A stretch of DNA of 21,719 nucleotides from UBA1412 sp964609795. GTDB lineage: Bacteria > Verrucomicrobiota > Verrucomicrobiia > Limisphaerales > UBA1412. Below are positions 1-7,587 of this stretch, one piece after another (the stretch's first letter is position 1; every line of letters begins with the position of its first letter). The stretch lies in NCBI GenBank assembly GCA_964609795.1, contig CAZSTC010000040.1, positions 1 to 21,719 of the forward strand, written 5' to 3'. The notes beneath the pieces were generated by a model. It was not told the origin of the DNA. It saw only the letters and a list, made by a program, of their open reading frames with translations, and made no database searches. Both the position numbers and the translations under genes were made by a program.

Positions 1-125
1 TCATCGGTGAAGATATCGCCGACTGCTGCCTGTACTTTTGGCAAAATCAGGAGAGATGCCAGAAGAATGAATGATGTGATGAAGCGCAACACGCAGCCCG
101 AATAGGATATTTTATCCGCCTTCAT
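1..125 (-). CDS. 5' end of an exported protein (partial)
   Basis: An open frame starts at ATG (125-123, minus strand) and leaves the window after 41 codons. The visible residues form a good Sec signal peptide: a short charged start (MKADK), a hydrophobic core (about residues 12-29) and an AxA-like cleavage site in KVQAAVG, giving a mature start near AVGDIFTD. No domain can be named from this much. Verrucomicrobial surface proteins of many kinds start this way. The upstream stretch 126-275 is AT-rich and carries no gene; it must hold this gene's promoter and the 3' end region of the efflux gene behind it. I saw no convincing -35/-10 pair or intrinsic terminator there. Confidence 0.6.
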   Translation of the reverse strand, partial: MKADKISYSGCVLRFITSFILLASLLILPKVQAAVGDIFTD

Positions 126-275
126 AATTTTTCTTTTGTGTTTCTATAAATTTAGAATACGCGTACCACAACTCAGAATAATTTTATTTCCCGATTTGTA
201 AAGGAATTTTTTTGCGATGGAACGCGCGCCCTCATTTTTTACACTTGGGGCGTCCATTATTGAGGCAATAGCGAA

Positions 276-587
276 TCAGCTGGCCAGCTTGAGCATGACG
301 ACTCCGCCGACGATGAGCATGACTCCCAGAATGCGCCAGAAGGTGAGCGGGTCGTTCCAGAACAGAATCCCGACGGCCATGGCTCCGGCGGCGCCGATTC
401 CGGTCCAGACGGCGTAAGCGGTCCCGATAGGGATTGTTTTCTGGGCCAGGTAGAGGAAAAAGCCGCTGATGATCATCGTGATCACGGCCAGGACAGTGCC
501 GCCGATTTTATGAGTGTGGGCGATCTTGAGGCCTACGGGCCAGGCAATTTCGAAGGCGCCCGCTATGATGAGATAAATCCATGCCAT
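276..587 (-). CDS. sugE: SMR-family efflux protein, Gdx/SugE type
   Basis: A 103-residue protein with four hydrophobic helices, the standard size of the small multidrug resistance family. The conserved membrane glutamate is E13 in AGAFEIAW. The segments PIGTAYAVWTGIGAAG and a C-terminal LKLAS match the SugE/Gdx branch rather than EmrE. Known members work as dual-topology dimers in the inner membrane and export guanidinium or quaternary ammonium cations in exchange for protons. The substrate here is inferred from the family only. The gene stands alone and diverges from the nucleoside-hydrolase fusion gene. A GGAGAA ribosome site (plus-strand 601-606) lies somewhat far (about 13-15 nt) from the ATG, directly after a strong hairpin. 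I looked for guanidine riboswitch motifs upstream and did not recognise one. Confidence 0.9.
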   Translation of the reverse strand: MAWIYLIIAGAFEIAWPVGLKIAHTHKIGGTVLAVITMIISGFFLYLAQKTIPIGTAYAVWTGIGAAGAMAVGILFWNDPLTFWRILGVMLIVGGVVMLKLAS

Positions 588-606
588 ATCGATTCACGTA
601 TTCTCC

Positions 607-627
607 GGGACCGCTTCCGGCGGACCC
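607..627 (-). promoter_or_regulatory. Hairpin abutting the SMR gene ribosome site
   Basis: In the minus-strand transcript GGGT-CCGC-CGGAA-GCGG-TCCC folds into a stem of 3 plus 4 G/C pairs around one T-T mismatch. It ends immediately before the GGAGAA ribosome-binding sequence. There is no T-run after it, so it is not an intrinsic terminator. A role in translation control is inference. Confidence 0.35.
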
Positions 628-638
628 AAATGGCCTCA

Positions 639-666
639 GAGGCTATCAGGAAGTGAGGCTATTATA
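639..666 (-). promoter_or_regulatory. Putative SMR promoter -10 with direct repeats
   Basis: A perfect TATAAT (-10) reads on the minus strand at 666-661, giving a leader of about 70 nt before the SMR ATG. A good -35 is not obvious. The octamer GAGGCTAT (plus strand) occurs twice, at 639-646 and 655-662, 16 bp apart, and the second copy overlaps the -10. That geometry would suit an operator, but no regulator gene is visible in the window. Confidence 0.35.
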
Positions 667-795
667 AAGACTTGTCGGAAGCCAATCCCCATCCAGCAGA
701 GCTTACTCGCTTGACTCCGGGGGGCTGCAGGGAGTCTAATTCGGGTAACTAGATTGCGCCAGTCGCTTTCAGCGAGCGTGAAAAACGAAAGTGGA

Positions 796-3189
796 ATGAA
801 AATGACTATGAATAAATTATACCGAAAAACGGCGTCGGCTTTGTGCCTGGCCGCTTTGCTGATCTGGGCCTGCGGCACTTCCGTACTGGGAGCCCCGGCA
901 AAAATCATCTTTGATACGGATATGGCTGAGGATGTGGATGATGTGGGCGCTCTGGCTCTGCTTCATGCCCTGGCCGACATGGGTGAAGCGGAAATCCTGG
1001 CTTGCATGATCTCCGTCCCGCATGAATATGTGGGCCCCTGCATCGACGTGATCAATACGTTTTATGGACGCCCGGATATCCCGATCGGCCACGTCAGAGG
1101 CTTCCAGCGCAGTTACCCGACCGATAACGGCCAGAAAATCCCCTCCAACTATGCTCAGAAAATGGCAGAGACTTTCCCGCACAGCCTCAAAAAGAGCAGT
1201 GACGCTGAGGATGCCGTGGCGCTCTACCGCAGAATTCTGGCTTCTGAACCCGATCAGAGTGTGCAGATCGTTTCGGTCGGTTTCATTACCAATCTCAAAA
1301 ACCTGCTCAATTCCACCGCGGACGCCGCCAGCCCGCTCAATGGCGAAGAGCTGGTCGCCAAAAAAGTTTCACAATGGGTCTGCATGGGAGCGATCTTCCC
1401 CAACCGAGGCCGCGAATATAACGTGATGATGGATACGGGAGCCTCCGTGCGCGCGATAAATGATTGGCCGACTCCGGTGATTTTCAGCGGCTTCGAGATC
1501 GGGGCCCGCATCTTCACCGCGAACGCCCTCAAATCCAAACCCGAAAGCAACCCCATCCGGATGGGTTATGAGTGGTACTGGAACGGCAAAGAGAATCTCA
1601 ATCGCGAAAGCTGGGATTTGACCACGGTTCTCTGTGCGGTCCGGGGCGCCGAGCCTTACTGGACCCTCTCCGAGCCGGGCAAATGCCTCATGCACGCGAC
1701 CCATGGCTATGGTGAGAGCGAATGGATACCGTATGCCAAGGGCAATCATCGTTATCTGATTGAGAAGATGCCCCCGGCCGAGGTCGGTAAAGTGATTGAT
1801 GAGCTGATCTGCCGAGAGCCGCGCTATAATTACACGGTAGCCAACGGATTTATCGAGCTCTTTGACGGCAAAACGATGGAGGGCTGGAAGAGCAGCTCCG
1901 GCTCCTGGAAACTTCAGGATGGAACTCTCTGCAGCGGCGAGAACCCGGGAAATCTATTTTACTCCGGCAACGTCAATGAGGGTGCGTTCGAGAATTATAT
2001 CCTGCATATCGAGGCCAGAGCGACCCCGGGCTCCATGGGTGCGATCCTGATCAATACCCAGTCTGCGGAAGGCGGCGAACCCGCTCCCGGCTATAAAGTG
2101 CAGATCAATAATTCACAGTCCAAGAGCGGCGCGGAGTATGAGCACCGGAAAACCGGCAGTCTCTACAATGTGCGCAACGTTTATAAGCAACTGGTCGGCG
2201 ACAACGAATGGTTCAATCTGGATATCAGCGTCCGGGCAAACCATGTCACGATCGAAGTCAACGGGCTCAAAGTGGTCGATTACCGTGAGCCTAAATCAGC
2301 CGCGGTCCTAAAGCCGGGAACCTTCGCGCTTCAAGCGATGGGCGGTGATAACCGGGTTCTTTACCGGCGCGTGGCGGTGAAGCCGCTGCCCCCGGAAACG
2401 GAAATCGTCTGGGGTCCGGAGCCGGATGCAAAACAGAAAGCGTTCAATCAACTCTCAGCCTCCGATTTCCCGCTTGTGGACCTCCATACTCACCTCAAGG
2501 GCGGACTCACCTCTCCGATGCTCCTGGATTACTCCTACTCCAGCGGAATCAACTTCGGCGTCGGCGCCAACTGCGGATTGAAATTCCCCATCACTAACGA
2601 TTTCGGCGCGCTGGAATTCCTGAAACAATACCGGGGCAGCCCGTTCTTCCTGGCGATGCAGGCCGAGGGCCGCGAATGGGTCAATATGTTTTCCAAAGAG
2701 ACGTGGCAGCAGTTTGACTACGTCTTCACCGATTCGATGACTCTCTTCAACCGCGAGGGCAAGCGGATGCGCCTCTGGATCCCCGAAGAGACCGAGGTCG
2801 GCGAGCCGCAGGAATTCATGGAGATGCTGGTCGAGCGCATCGAGAGCATCATGACTGAGCCGATCGATATTTACGCGAACCCGACCTTCTTGCCCCCGGA
2901 TCTGGCAAAAGATTATGAAACGCTCTGGACCGATGCGCGCATGGACCGGGTCATCGCCGCGGCTAAAAAGAATAACGTCGCCATCGAAATTAACAGCAAT
3001 CTGAAGCTCCCCAACCTGCGCTTCATCAAAAAGGCCAAGGCCGCCGGACTCAAGTTCACCCTGGGCACCAATAATGCTTCTCCGGACTTGGGCGATCACC
3101 TGGCCTATGCTCTGGAAGTGATCGAAAAATGTGGGTTAAGCGCAGAGGATATGTGGCTGCCGGGTAAATTCCCCGCTCCCCGCAAGTAA
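796..3189 (+). CDS. Exported three-domain fusion: nucleoside-hydrolase-like, DUF1080, PHP-like
   Basis: 797 residues from the ATG at 796 (ATGs at 802 and 808 are also possible). This start leaves a clean signal peptide ending near SVLGA; a longer TTG-started frame from 754 would bury it. Domain 1 (about 34-345) is inosine-uridine nucleoside-hydrolase-like: the Ca-binding DTDMAEDVDD (from residue 40), VGFITNLKNL, EYNVMMDTGAS and a SWDLTTVL block. The His-Asp pair of classical enzymes reads Trp-Asp here. Domain 2 (about 350-535) opens with FIELFDGKTMEGWK and is a DUF1080/3-keto-disaccharide hydrolase concanavalin fold. Domain 3 (about 555-797) is PHP-like: VDLHTH at 561-566, AEGREW, YANPTF, VAIEINSN; the usual SDAH metal motif reads TNNA. 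The next gene follows within about 30 bp, so they are probably co-transcribed. Families are clear; substrate and whether domain 3 is active are unknown. Confidence 0.85.
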   Translation: MKMTMNKLYRKTASALCLAALLIWACGTSVLGAPAKIIFDTDMAEDVDDVGALALLHALADMGEAEILACMISVPHEYVGPCIDVINTFYGRPDIPIGHVRGFQRSYPTDNGQKIPSNYAQKMAETFPHSLKKSSDAEDAVALYRRILASEPDQSVQIVSVGFITNLKNLLNSTADAASPLNGEELVAKKVSQWVCMGAIFPNRGREYNVMMDTGASVRAINDWPTPVIFSGFEIGARIFTANALKSKPESNPIRMGYEWYWNGKENLNRESWDLTTVLCAVRGAEPYWTLSEPGKCLMHATHGYGESEWIPYAKGNHRYLIEKMPPAEVGKVIDELICREPRYNYTVANGFIELFDGKTMEGWKSSSGSWKLQDGTLCSGENPGNLFYSGNVNEGAFENYILHIEARATPGSMGAILINTQSAEGGEPAPGYKVQINNSQSKSGAEYEHRKTGSLYNVRNVYKQLVGDNEWFNLDISVRANHVTIEVNGLKVVDYREPKSAAVLKPGTFALQAMGGDNRVLYRRVAVKPLPPETEIVWGPEPDAKQKAFNQLSASDFPLVDLHTHLKGGLTSPMLLDYSYSSGINFGVGANCGLKFPITNDFGALEFLKQYRGSPFFLAMQAEGREWVNMFSKETWQQFDYVFTDSMTLFNREGKRMRLWIPEETEVGEPQEFMEMLVERIESIMTEPIDIYANPTFLPPDLAKDYETLWTDARMDRVIAAAKKNNVAIEINSNLKLPNLRFIKKAKAAGLKFTLGTNNASPDLGDHLAYALEVIEKCGLSAEDMWLPGKFPAPRK

Positions 3190-3221
3190 TGCTTTTCACG
3201 ATAACGATTGGGACAATGGTA

Positions 3222-6014
3222 ATGTTCAAAAGATTCAGAAATAAAAAAACGGTTCTACTAGCAGCGGCGGTTTCAGCCTCCTTGTTTTTCACAACCGGGA
3301 ACCTTCAGGCCGGGATGAAGGAGGTTTTCTCCCATCCGGATAAGGAATATCGTCCGCTTCCTCTCTGGCATCTCAACGGGCATCTGACCCCGGAGATCAT
3401 TGAAGAGCAGATGACGCGCGCGGTCCGTGAAAGCGGCTTTGGCGGATTCTGCCTCCTGCCGGTGCGGAGTACGACTCCGACCTACCTGACGGGGGAATAT
3501 TTTGAACGTTATGGACAGATGCTGCAAACGGCCCGGCGCCTGGGGATGAAGATCGTTTTCTATGATGATATCGATTTCCCCACCGGCTCGGCCGGCGACA
3601 AAATGGCCCAGGCTTTTCCTCACGATACCGTTAAACAGCTCAATAAAATAGAGCGGCTCGTTACGGGGCCTGCCTCACTGGAGGAACGTGCACCTGAGGG
3701 TACCCTCATGGCGGTCGTGGCAATGAATACGGAGACTCTGGAGAGAATCGACCTGACGGGAAACGTCGCCAACGGCAAGCTCTTCTGGAGCGCACCCCAA
3801 GGCACCTGGAACCTGATGTATTTCACCTGTGTCCCCAGCGGCAGAAACCTCGTTGATTTCCTGGATGCGGGCTCGGTAGAGAAATTCCTCTCGCTCACTT
3901 ATGATGAATGCTACCGGAGATTTTCGGAGTATTTCGGCGAGACGATTTTCATGTCCTTCTTTGACGATGTGGCCTTCCCGCAGACCGGCGGCAACGGCGG
4001 CTACCGGATGTGGACACCCTCCTACAACGACGCCTTTATCGAGAAATACGGCTACAGTCCCACCTCTTACTACCCTGCCCTCTGGTACGACATCGGACCG
4101 GAGACGGCCTCTGCGCGAATTGCGCTGCATCGGGTCCGGGCCGATATGCTGGCCGAGAACTGGGTTAAGCCGATCGCCGATTGGGCCGCAGAGCACAGAA
4201 TTGTCTCCATCGGCCACCCGATGGATAACTACAATCCGCAGGCGGTGAACTGCTCGGGCGATAACTTGAAATTCTATGAGCACATGGATTATCCGCTCAT
4301 GGATTCGATTCACTACTACGGGCAGGGACGCGACGGCTTTAAACAGATCGGCTCGGCAGCCTATAACTACGATAAACCGGTAACCGTGGTGGAAATTTAC
4401 GGCAATTATCCCGATGCTTCCGTGGATGCGGCCATGCTTTACCGCAGCGGAATGGAGCTCTTTATCCGGGGCGCGAATTTCTTCCTGCCTCACGGACTCT
4501 GGCTTGATGAGAAGTCGGTTTATATTCCCCCGGAAATTTCCTGGCGCAATCCGCGTCTGGGGCCCGCGCTGCCGCATTACAACACCTGGGCCGCGCGCAT
4601 CAGCATGATGCTTCAGGGCGGACGCCACGTGGCCGATATCGGCATCCTCTACCCCATCGCCTCGCTCCAGGCAAATTACCGGATGGATGAGCCTCAGAAA
4701 ATGGGCTCCCGCTTTGGGCTCTATACCTATCCCGAATGCGATTTTCAGGAGTTGAGCCGCTATCTCGTGGAGGAGGTACGCCGGGATTTCACCTTTGTGC
4801 ATCCGGAAGTTTTGGACGGCAAATGCGAGGTCCGTGGCGACACGCTCCACCTGGCCAACCGCGTGAATTACGAAGATTATAAAATCTTCATGATCCCCGG
4901 AGGCAACACGATTCACTGGAGCAATCTGCAAAAGATTCAGCAATTCTATGAATCGGGCGGAACGGTCATTGCCTCAACTCAGTTGCCCTCTTTCTCAGCC
5001 GAGCCGGGACACGACGGCGATGTGCAAAAAGCGATTCTCTCCATCTTCGGAGGCGATGCCCTGAGCCAGCCCTCCAAGACGAGCACACAGCACCACCTGA
5101 AAATCGAGGTCTCGGGCAAGACCATCCGGACTTATCTGGACGGAACGCTGATCGACACCACTCAGGATGAGAGTTTTAGCGCCGGAGGCATCGGCTTCCG
5201 CCAGGCTACCCGAGAACGGGCCCGCTTCGATAATCTCAAAGTCACGGCGGCCGATGGGAGCATTCTCTTCAGGGACGATTTCTCTCACGGGCTCGATCAG
5301 TGGGATAACCTCGATGCCAATACGAGCATTGAAGAAGGGAAACTGCATCTTTTTGAAAACCAGCTCCTGCTCGCCAAAGAGGGCAAGGAGTGGAAAGACT
5401 ACACGATTGAATGCGATTTTGACGCAGGCAACAGCATAGCCGGAATCACCTTCCGTGCAGCCGATACCCGGAACTCCTACATGTGGCAGATATCCACCCA
5501 CACACGGACTCTGGCGCCCCACAAAAAAGTGGACGGCACCTGGCAGAAATTGAAATCGGTTCAGTTCGGAGACTCGGCCCTGGACGCCGCCGCGCGGGTG
5601 ACTCCTTATACGCGCATGAGCCATCCGGGCGGAGGAAAAGCCTTTTTCATGCCTCAGCCGACCGTGGCGACTCTGCGGCAAATTCTTGATTCAGCCCTCT
5701 CGGAGCCCGATGTCAGCTTCCCGGCAGATTTGAAAGCAGGCTCTCCCGGAGGCATGGGGATGCTCTCCTACCTGCACAAAGTGAAGGAGAATCGTCACCT
5801 CTGGTTCGTGGCCAATTCCACCGATCAACCGATCACGGCACCCATCACACTGGCAGGCAAACACACGCCGGAAATCTGGGATCCCTCTAACGGAGAGGTC
5901 AGTCAAATCGGGTTCAGCCATTTCGAGAAGGATGGCTCCATTTTCACGGAGGTACGGCTGATCCTGCCTCCGGTGAGCGCCCTCTTCCTGGTGAGCACTA
6001 CGGCCGATGAGTAA
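3222..6014 (+). CDS. Exported GH106-like glycoside hydrolase with inserted LamG-like module
   Basis: 930 residues from ATG 3222, chosen because GGGA lies 8 nt upstream and it gives a normal signal peptide (MFKRFRNKK, then a hydrophobic core, cut near NLQA). An in-frame ATG at 3189 overlaps the preceding stop (TAATG) but has no ribosome site. The N-terminal TIM-barrel region has the GH106-like pattern LPLWHLNGHL (W49), FGGFCLLP and YDDIDFPTGSAG (114-125), with further acidic candidates at FFDD (around D248) and VVEIYG (E391). Alpha-L-rhamnosidase activity is a family inference. A glutamine-amidotransferase-like region follows (YKIFMIPGGN...GGTVIAS). It is interrupted at about 620-785 by a concanavalin/LamG-like module whose halves appear swapped, then resumes at GGGKAFFMP. 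A short beta-rich tail ends the protein. It lies directly behind the fusion gene and probably shares its transcript. Confidence 0.8.
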   Translation: MFKRFRNKKTVLLAAAVSASLFFTTGNLQAGMKEVFSHPDKEYRPLPLWHLNGHLTPEIIEEQMTRAVRESGFGGFCLLPVRSTTPTYLTGEYFERYGQMLQTARRLGMKIVFYDDIDFPTGSAGDKMAQAFPHDTVKQLNKIERLVTGPASLEERAPEGTLMAVVAMNTETLERIDLTGNVANGKLFWSAPQGTWNLMYFTCVPSGRNLVDFLDAGSVEKFLSLTYDECYRRFSEYFGETIFMSFFDDVAFPQTGGNGGYRMWTPSYNDAFIEKYGYSPTSYYPALWYDIGPETASARIALHRVRADMLAENWVKPIADWAAEHRIVSIGHPMDNYNPQAVNCSGDNLKFYEHMDYPLMDSIHYYGQGRDGFKQIGSAAYNYDKPVTVVEIYGNYPDASVDAAMLYRSGMELFIRGANFFLPHGLWLDEKSVYIPPEISWRNPRLGPALPHYNTWAARISMMLQGGRHVADIGILYPIASLQANYRMDEPQKMGSRFGLYTYPECDFQELSRYLVEEVRRDFTFVHPEVLDGKCEVRGDTLHLANRVNYEDYKIFMIPGGNTIHWSNLQKIQQFYESGGTVIASTQLPSFSAEPGHDGDVQKAILSIFGGDALSQPSKTSTQHHLKIEVSGKTIRTYLDGTLIDTTQDESFSAGGIGFRQATRERARFDNLKVTAADGSILFRDDFSHGLDQWDNLDANTSIEEGKLHLFENQLLLAKEGKEWKDYTIECDFDAGNSIAGITFRAADTRNSYMWQISTHTRTLAPHKKVDGTWQKLKSVQFGDSALDAAARVTPYTRMSHPGGGKAFFMPQPTVATLRQILDSALSEPDVSFPADLKAGSPGGMGMLSYLHKVKENRHLWFVANSTDQPITAPITLAGKHTPEIWDPSNGEVSQIGFSHFEKDGSIFTEVRLILPPVSALFLVSTTADE

Positions 6015-6031
6015 CACGTTACAATAAAAAC

Positions 6032-6709
6032 ATGATGAAGTGCATCGTTACCGCCGGACCCACGTTTGAACCACTGGATGAGGTCAGGCGCCTGACCAAT
6101 TTCTCCACGGGCAGGCTGGGCAGTTGCCTGGCCGATTATCTTCAGGAGCGGATGCCGCAAGCGCGGACTCATCTTCTGAGAGGATTGGCCTCCACGTTTC
6201 AATCAGCAAGCACCTCGGAAGTTCAAAACTTCAGCACCCCGGCCGATTTGCTCGAGAAGTTACGCCGTCTAGCGACCGATCAGCCTTGCGCTATTTTCCA
6301 TGCCGCAGCGGTGAACGATTTTGGTTTCGGGAAAATCTACGAAAAACGTGAGGATGGCTCTCTGGAGGAGCTGCACTCGGGCAAATTCTCCAGCCGCAGC
6401 GAGCGCCCACTCCTGGCGGAGCTGGTTCCGACACCCAAAATTCTCCCGCAACTCCGGGATCTTTTTCCCCGGGGATTCATCGTCGGCTGGAAATACGAAG
6501 TGGAGGGAACTCTCCCCGAACTTCTCGCCAAGGCCCGCCGGCAGCTCGAGGAAAGCCGGAGCGATCTGTGCGTGATGAACGGCCCGGCCTACGGTCCCGG
6601 TTTCGGGCTGCTCAGTCCGGCCGCTCCCGAGAGCTTTTCCAAGGTCGAAAACATGGAAGCTCTCTTCGAAGCCTTGCGGGAAAAGGCATCCAAATATTTT
6701 TGCCCTTGA
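6032..6709 (+). CDS. coaB: Stand-alone CoaB-type phosphopantothenoylcysteine synthetase domain protein
   Basis: 225 residues matching the DNA/pantothenate flavoprotein C-terminal (CoaB) family: AGPTFEPLD (8-16), the nucleotide loop TNFSTGRLG (22-30), HAAAVNDF (90-97, where the family has its conserved Asn/Asp) and a basic SGKFSS segment before PTPKIL. CoaB joins 4'-phosphopantothenate to cysteine using CTP in coenzyme A synthesis. In most bacteria it is the second half of a bifunctional CoaBC (Dfp) of about 400 residues; here the CoaC decarboxylase half is absent and must be encoded elsewhere if it exists. The gene begins 17 bp after the glycosidase with no clear ribosome site (ATG at 6032 or 6035). 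Stand-alone CoaB-like proteins are known, and a related acyl-cysteine ligase role cannot be excluded. Confidence 0.8.
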   Translation: MMKCIVTAGPTFEPLDEVRRLTNFSTGRLGSCLADYLQERMPQARTHLLRGLASTFQSASTSEVQNFSTPADLLEKLRRLATDQPCAIFHAAAVNDFGFGKIYEKREDGSLEELHSGKFSSRSERPLLAELVPTPKILPQLRDLFPRGFIVGWKYEVEGTLPELLAKARRQLEESRSDLCVMNGPAYGPGFGLLSPAAPESFSKVENMEALFEALREKASKYFCP

Positions 6710-6733
6710 TTTTAAGCTAATTGCAGATAGATT
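6706..6733 (+). promoter_or_regulatory. Putative sigma-70 promoter for marC-mnmA
   Basis: TTGATT (6706-6711), a 16-bp spacer and TAGATT (6728-6733) lie over the stop codon of the coaB gene. A start site near 6740 would leave only a leader of about 10 nt before the MarC ATG at 6751. Consensus-based call only. Confidence 0.4.
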
Positions 6734-6750
6734 AGAGACTGCGGTGTAAT

Positions 6751-7587
6751 ATGGAGTACATCAAAGATTGCATAGCTTATGTCGGGTCTATTTTCCCGAT
6801 GGTCAACCCGTTCAGCACGGTACCCCTTTTTTTATCCCTCACGGCGCGCATGAAGATGGAGGAGAGAGTAAAACTGGGCGATAAAGCCTGTCGCAATGCC
6901 ACGATTATCATGTTGGTCGCTCTGTTTCTGGGGACACTCTTTCTGCACTTTTTTAACATCTCGGTGCCTTCGTTGAGGATTGCCGGCGGTCTGGTGGTCT
7001 CTTTTTTGGGGTTCAGTATGCTTTTCCCTTCATCCCACCCGGACGGGATCGATCCCAATTCGGCCAGTCAATCGAGCGTAAACTATGCCGTCATCCCGCT
7101 GGCTTTTCCCAGTATGGCCGGAGCGGGTACTCTGGCGACCATTATGACCATTTCGGCCATCAACGCCTCCAAGGAAAGCTGGTCAGAGAGAATCTACAGC
7201 TACACCGCTTCTTCAGTGGCCATCATCATTGTCGGGTTTCTCTGCTTTCTGGTTTTGCGGACTTCCAACCGGATTAAAAAATTCCTCGGTCCCGAGGGCA
7301 TTGATGCCATGACGCGCATTATGGGCCTTATCATGGTTTGTATCGGGGTGCAATTTATCGCGACGGGTGTGGGCGAATTCAAGATCGTGCATGATCAGAA
7401 ATACAATCAGCCCGCTTCCGTTCAACAAATCCAGAGCGTTCCGGCTTCGGCACCGGTGATTCTTCCTCTGGAGCCAATTAGCATGGAAAACACCGTTCAG
7501 AAAAAAGAGGAAGTTCTGGAAATTCCTCAGAGGGCTCCTGAGGCATCCGAAACCGTGAGAAACTCTAATACCCCCAATGAAGAATAG
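6751..7587 (+). CDS. MarC-family integral membrane protein
   Basis: 278 residues. The N-terminal motif MVNPFSTVPLFLSL (Asn19-Pro20 to Pro25) and about six hydrophobic helices up to residue 210 are the signature of the MarC/UPF0056 family. FPSMAGAGTLATIM at mid-protein is the second conserved loop. MarC was once linked to multiple antibiotic resistance, but the function of the family is not settled, so no transport substrate is proposed. Odd feature: family members are usually about 200-215 residues, whereas this one carries an extra hydrophilic tail of some 65 residues rich in Pro, Glu, Ser and Gln (from about VHDQKYNQ to the end). The last 11 bases overlap the start of the thiouridylase gene, so the two are probably translationally coupled. 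Confidence 0.85.
   Translation: MEYIKDCIAYVGSIFPMVNPFSTVPLFLSLTARMKMEERVKLGDKACRNATIIMLVALFLGTLFLHFFNISVPSLRIAGGLVVSFLGFSMLFPSSHPDGIDPNSASQSSVNYAVIPLAFPSMAGAGTLATIMTISAINASKESWSERIYSYTASSVAIIIVGFLCFLVLRTSNRIKKFLGPEGIDAMTRIMGLIMVCIGVQFIATGVGEFKIVHDQKYNQPASVQQIQSVPASAPVILPLEPISMENTVQKKEEVLEIPQRAPEASETVRNSNTPNEE

Noticed and set aside
713..736. Stem GACTCC/GGAGTC with a 12-nt loop, considered as part of a tRNA or terminator.
   Set aside because: No T-run follows and no TpsiC, acceptor or anticodon pattern is present.
588..795. Guanidine riboswitch upstream of the Gdx-type gene.
   Set aside because: The end of the leader (CCCGGAGAA) faintly recalls the ykkC class I end, but the conserved core and the ACGR-loop hairpins of class II or the class III pseudoknot were not found.
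829..920. Lipoprotein signal in the nucleoside-hydrolase fusion (LLIWAC).
   Set aside because: Trp at -2 and Ile at -3 fit the lipobox poorly, and a normal cleavage site follows at SVLGA.
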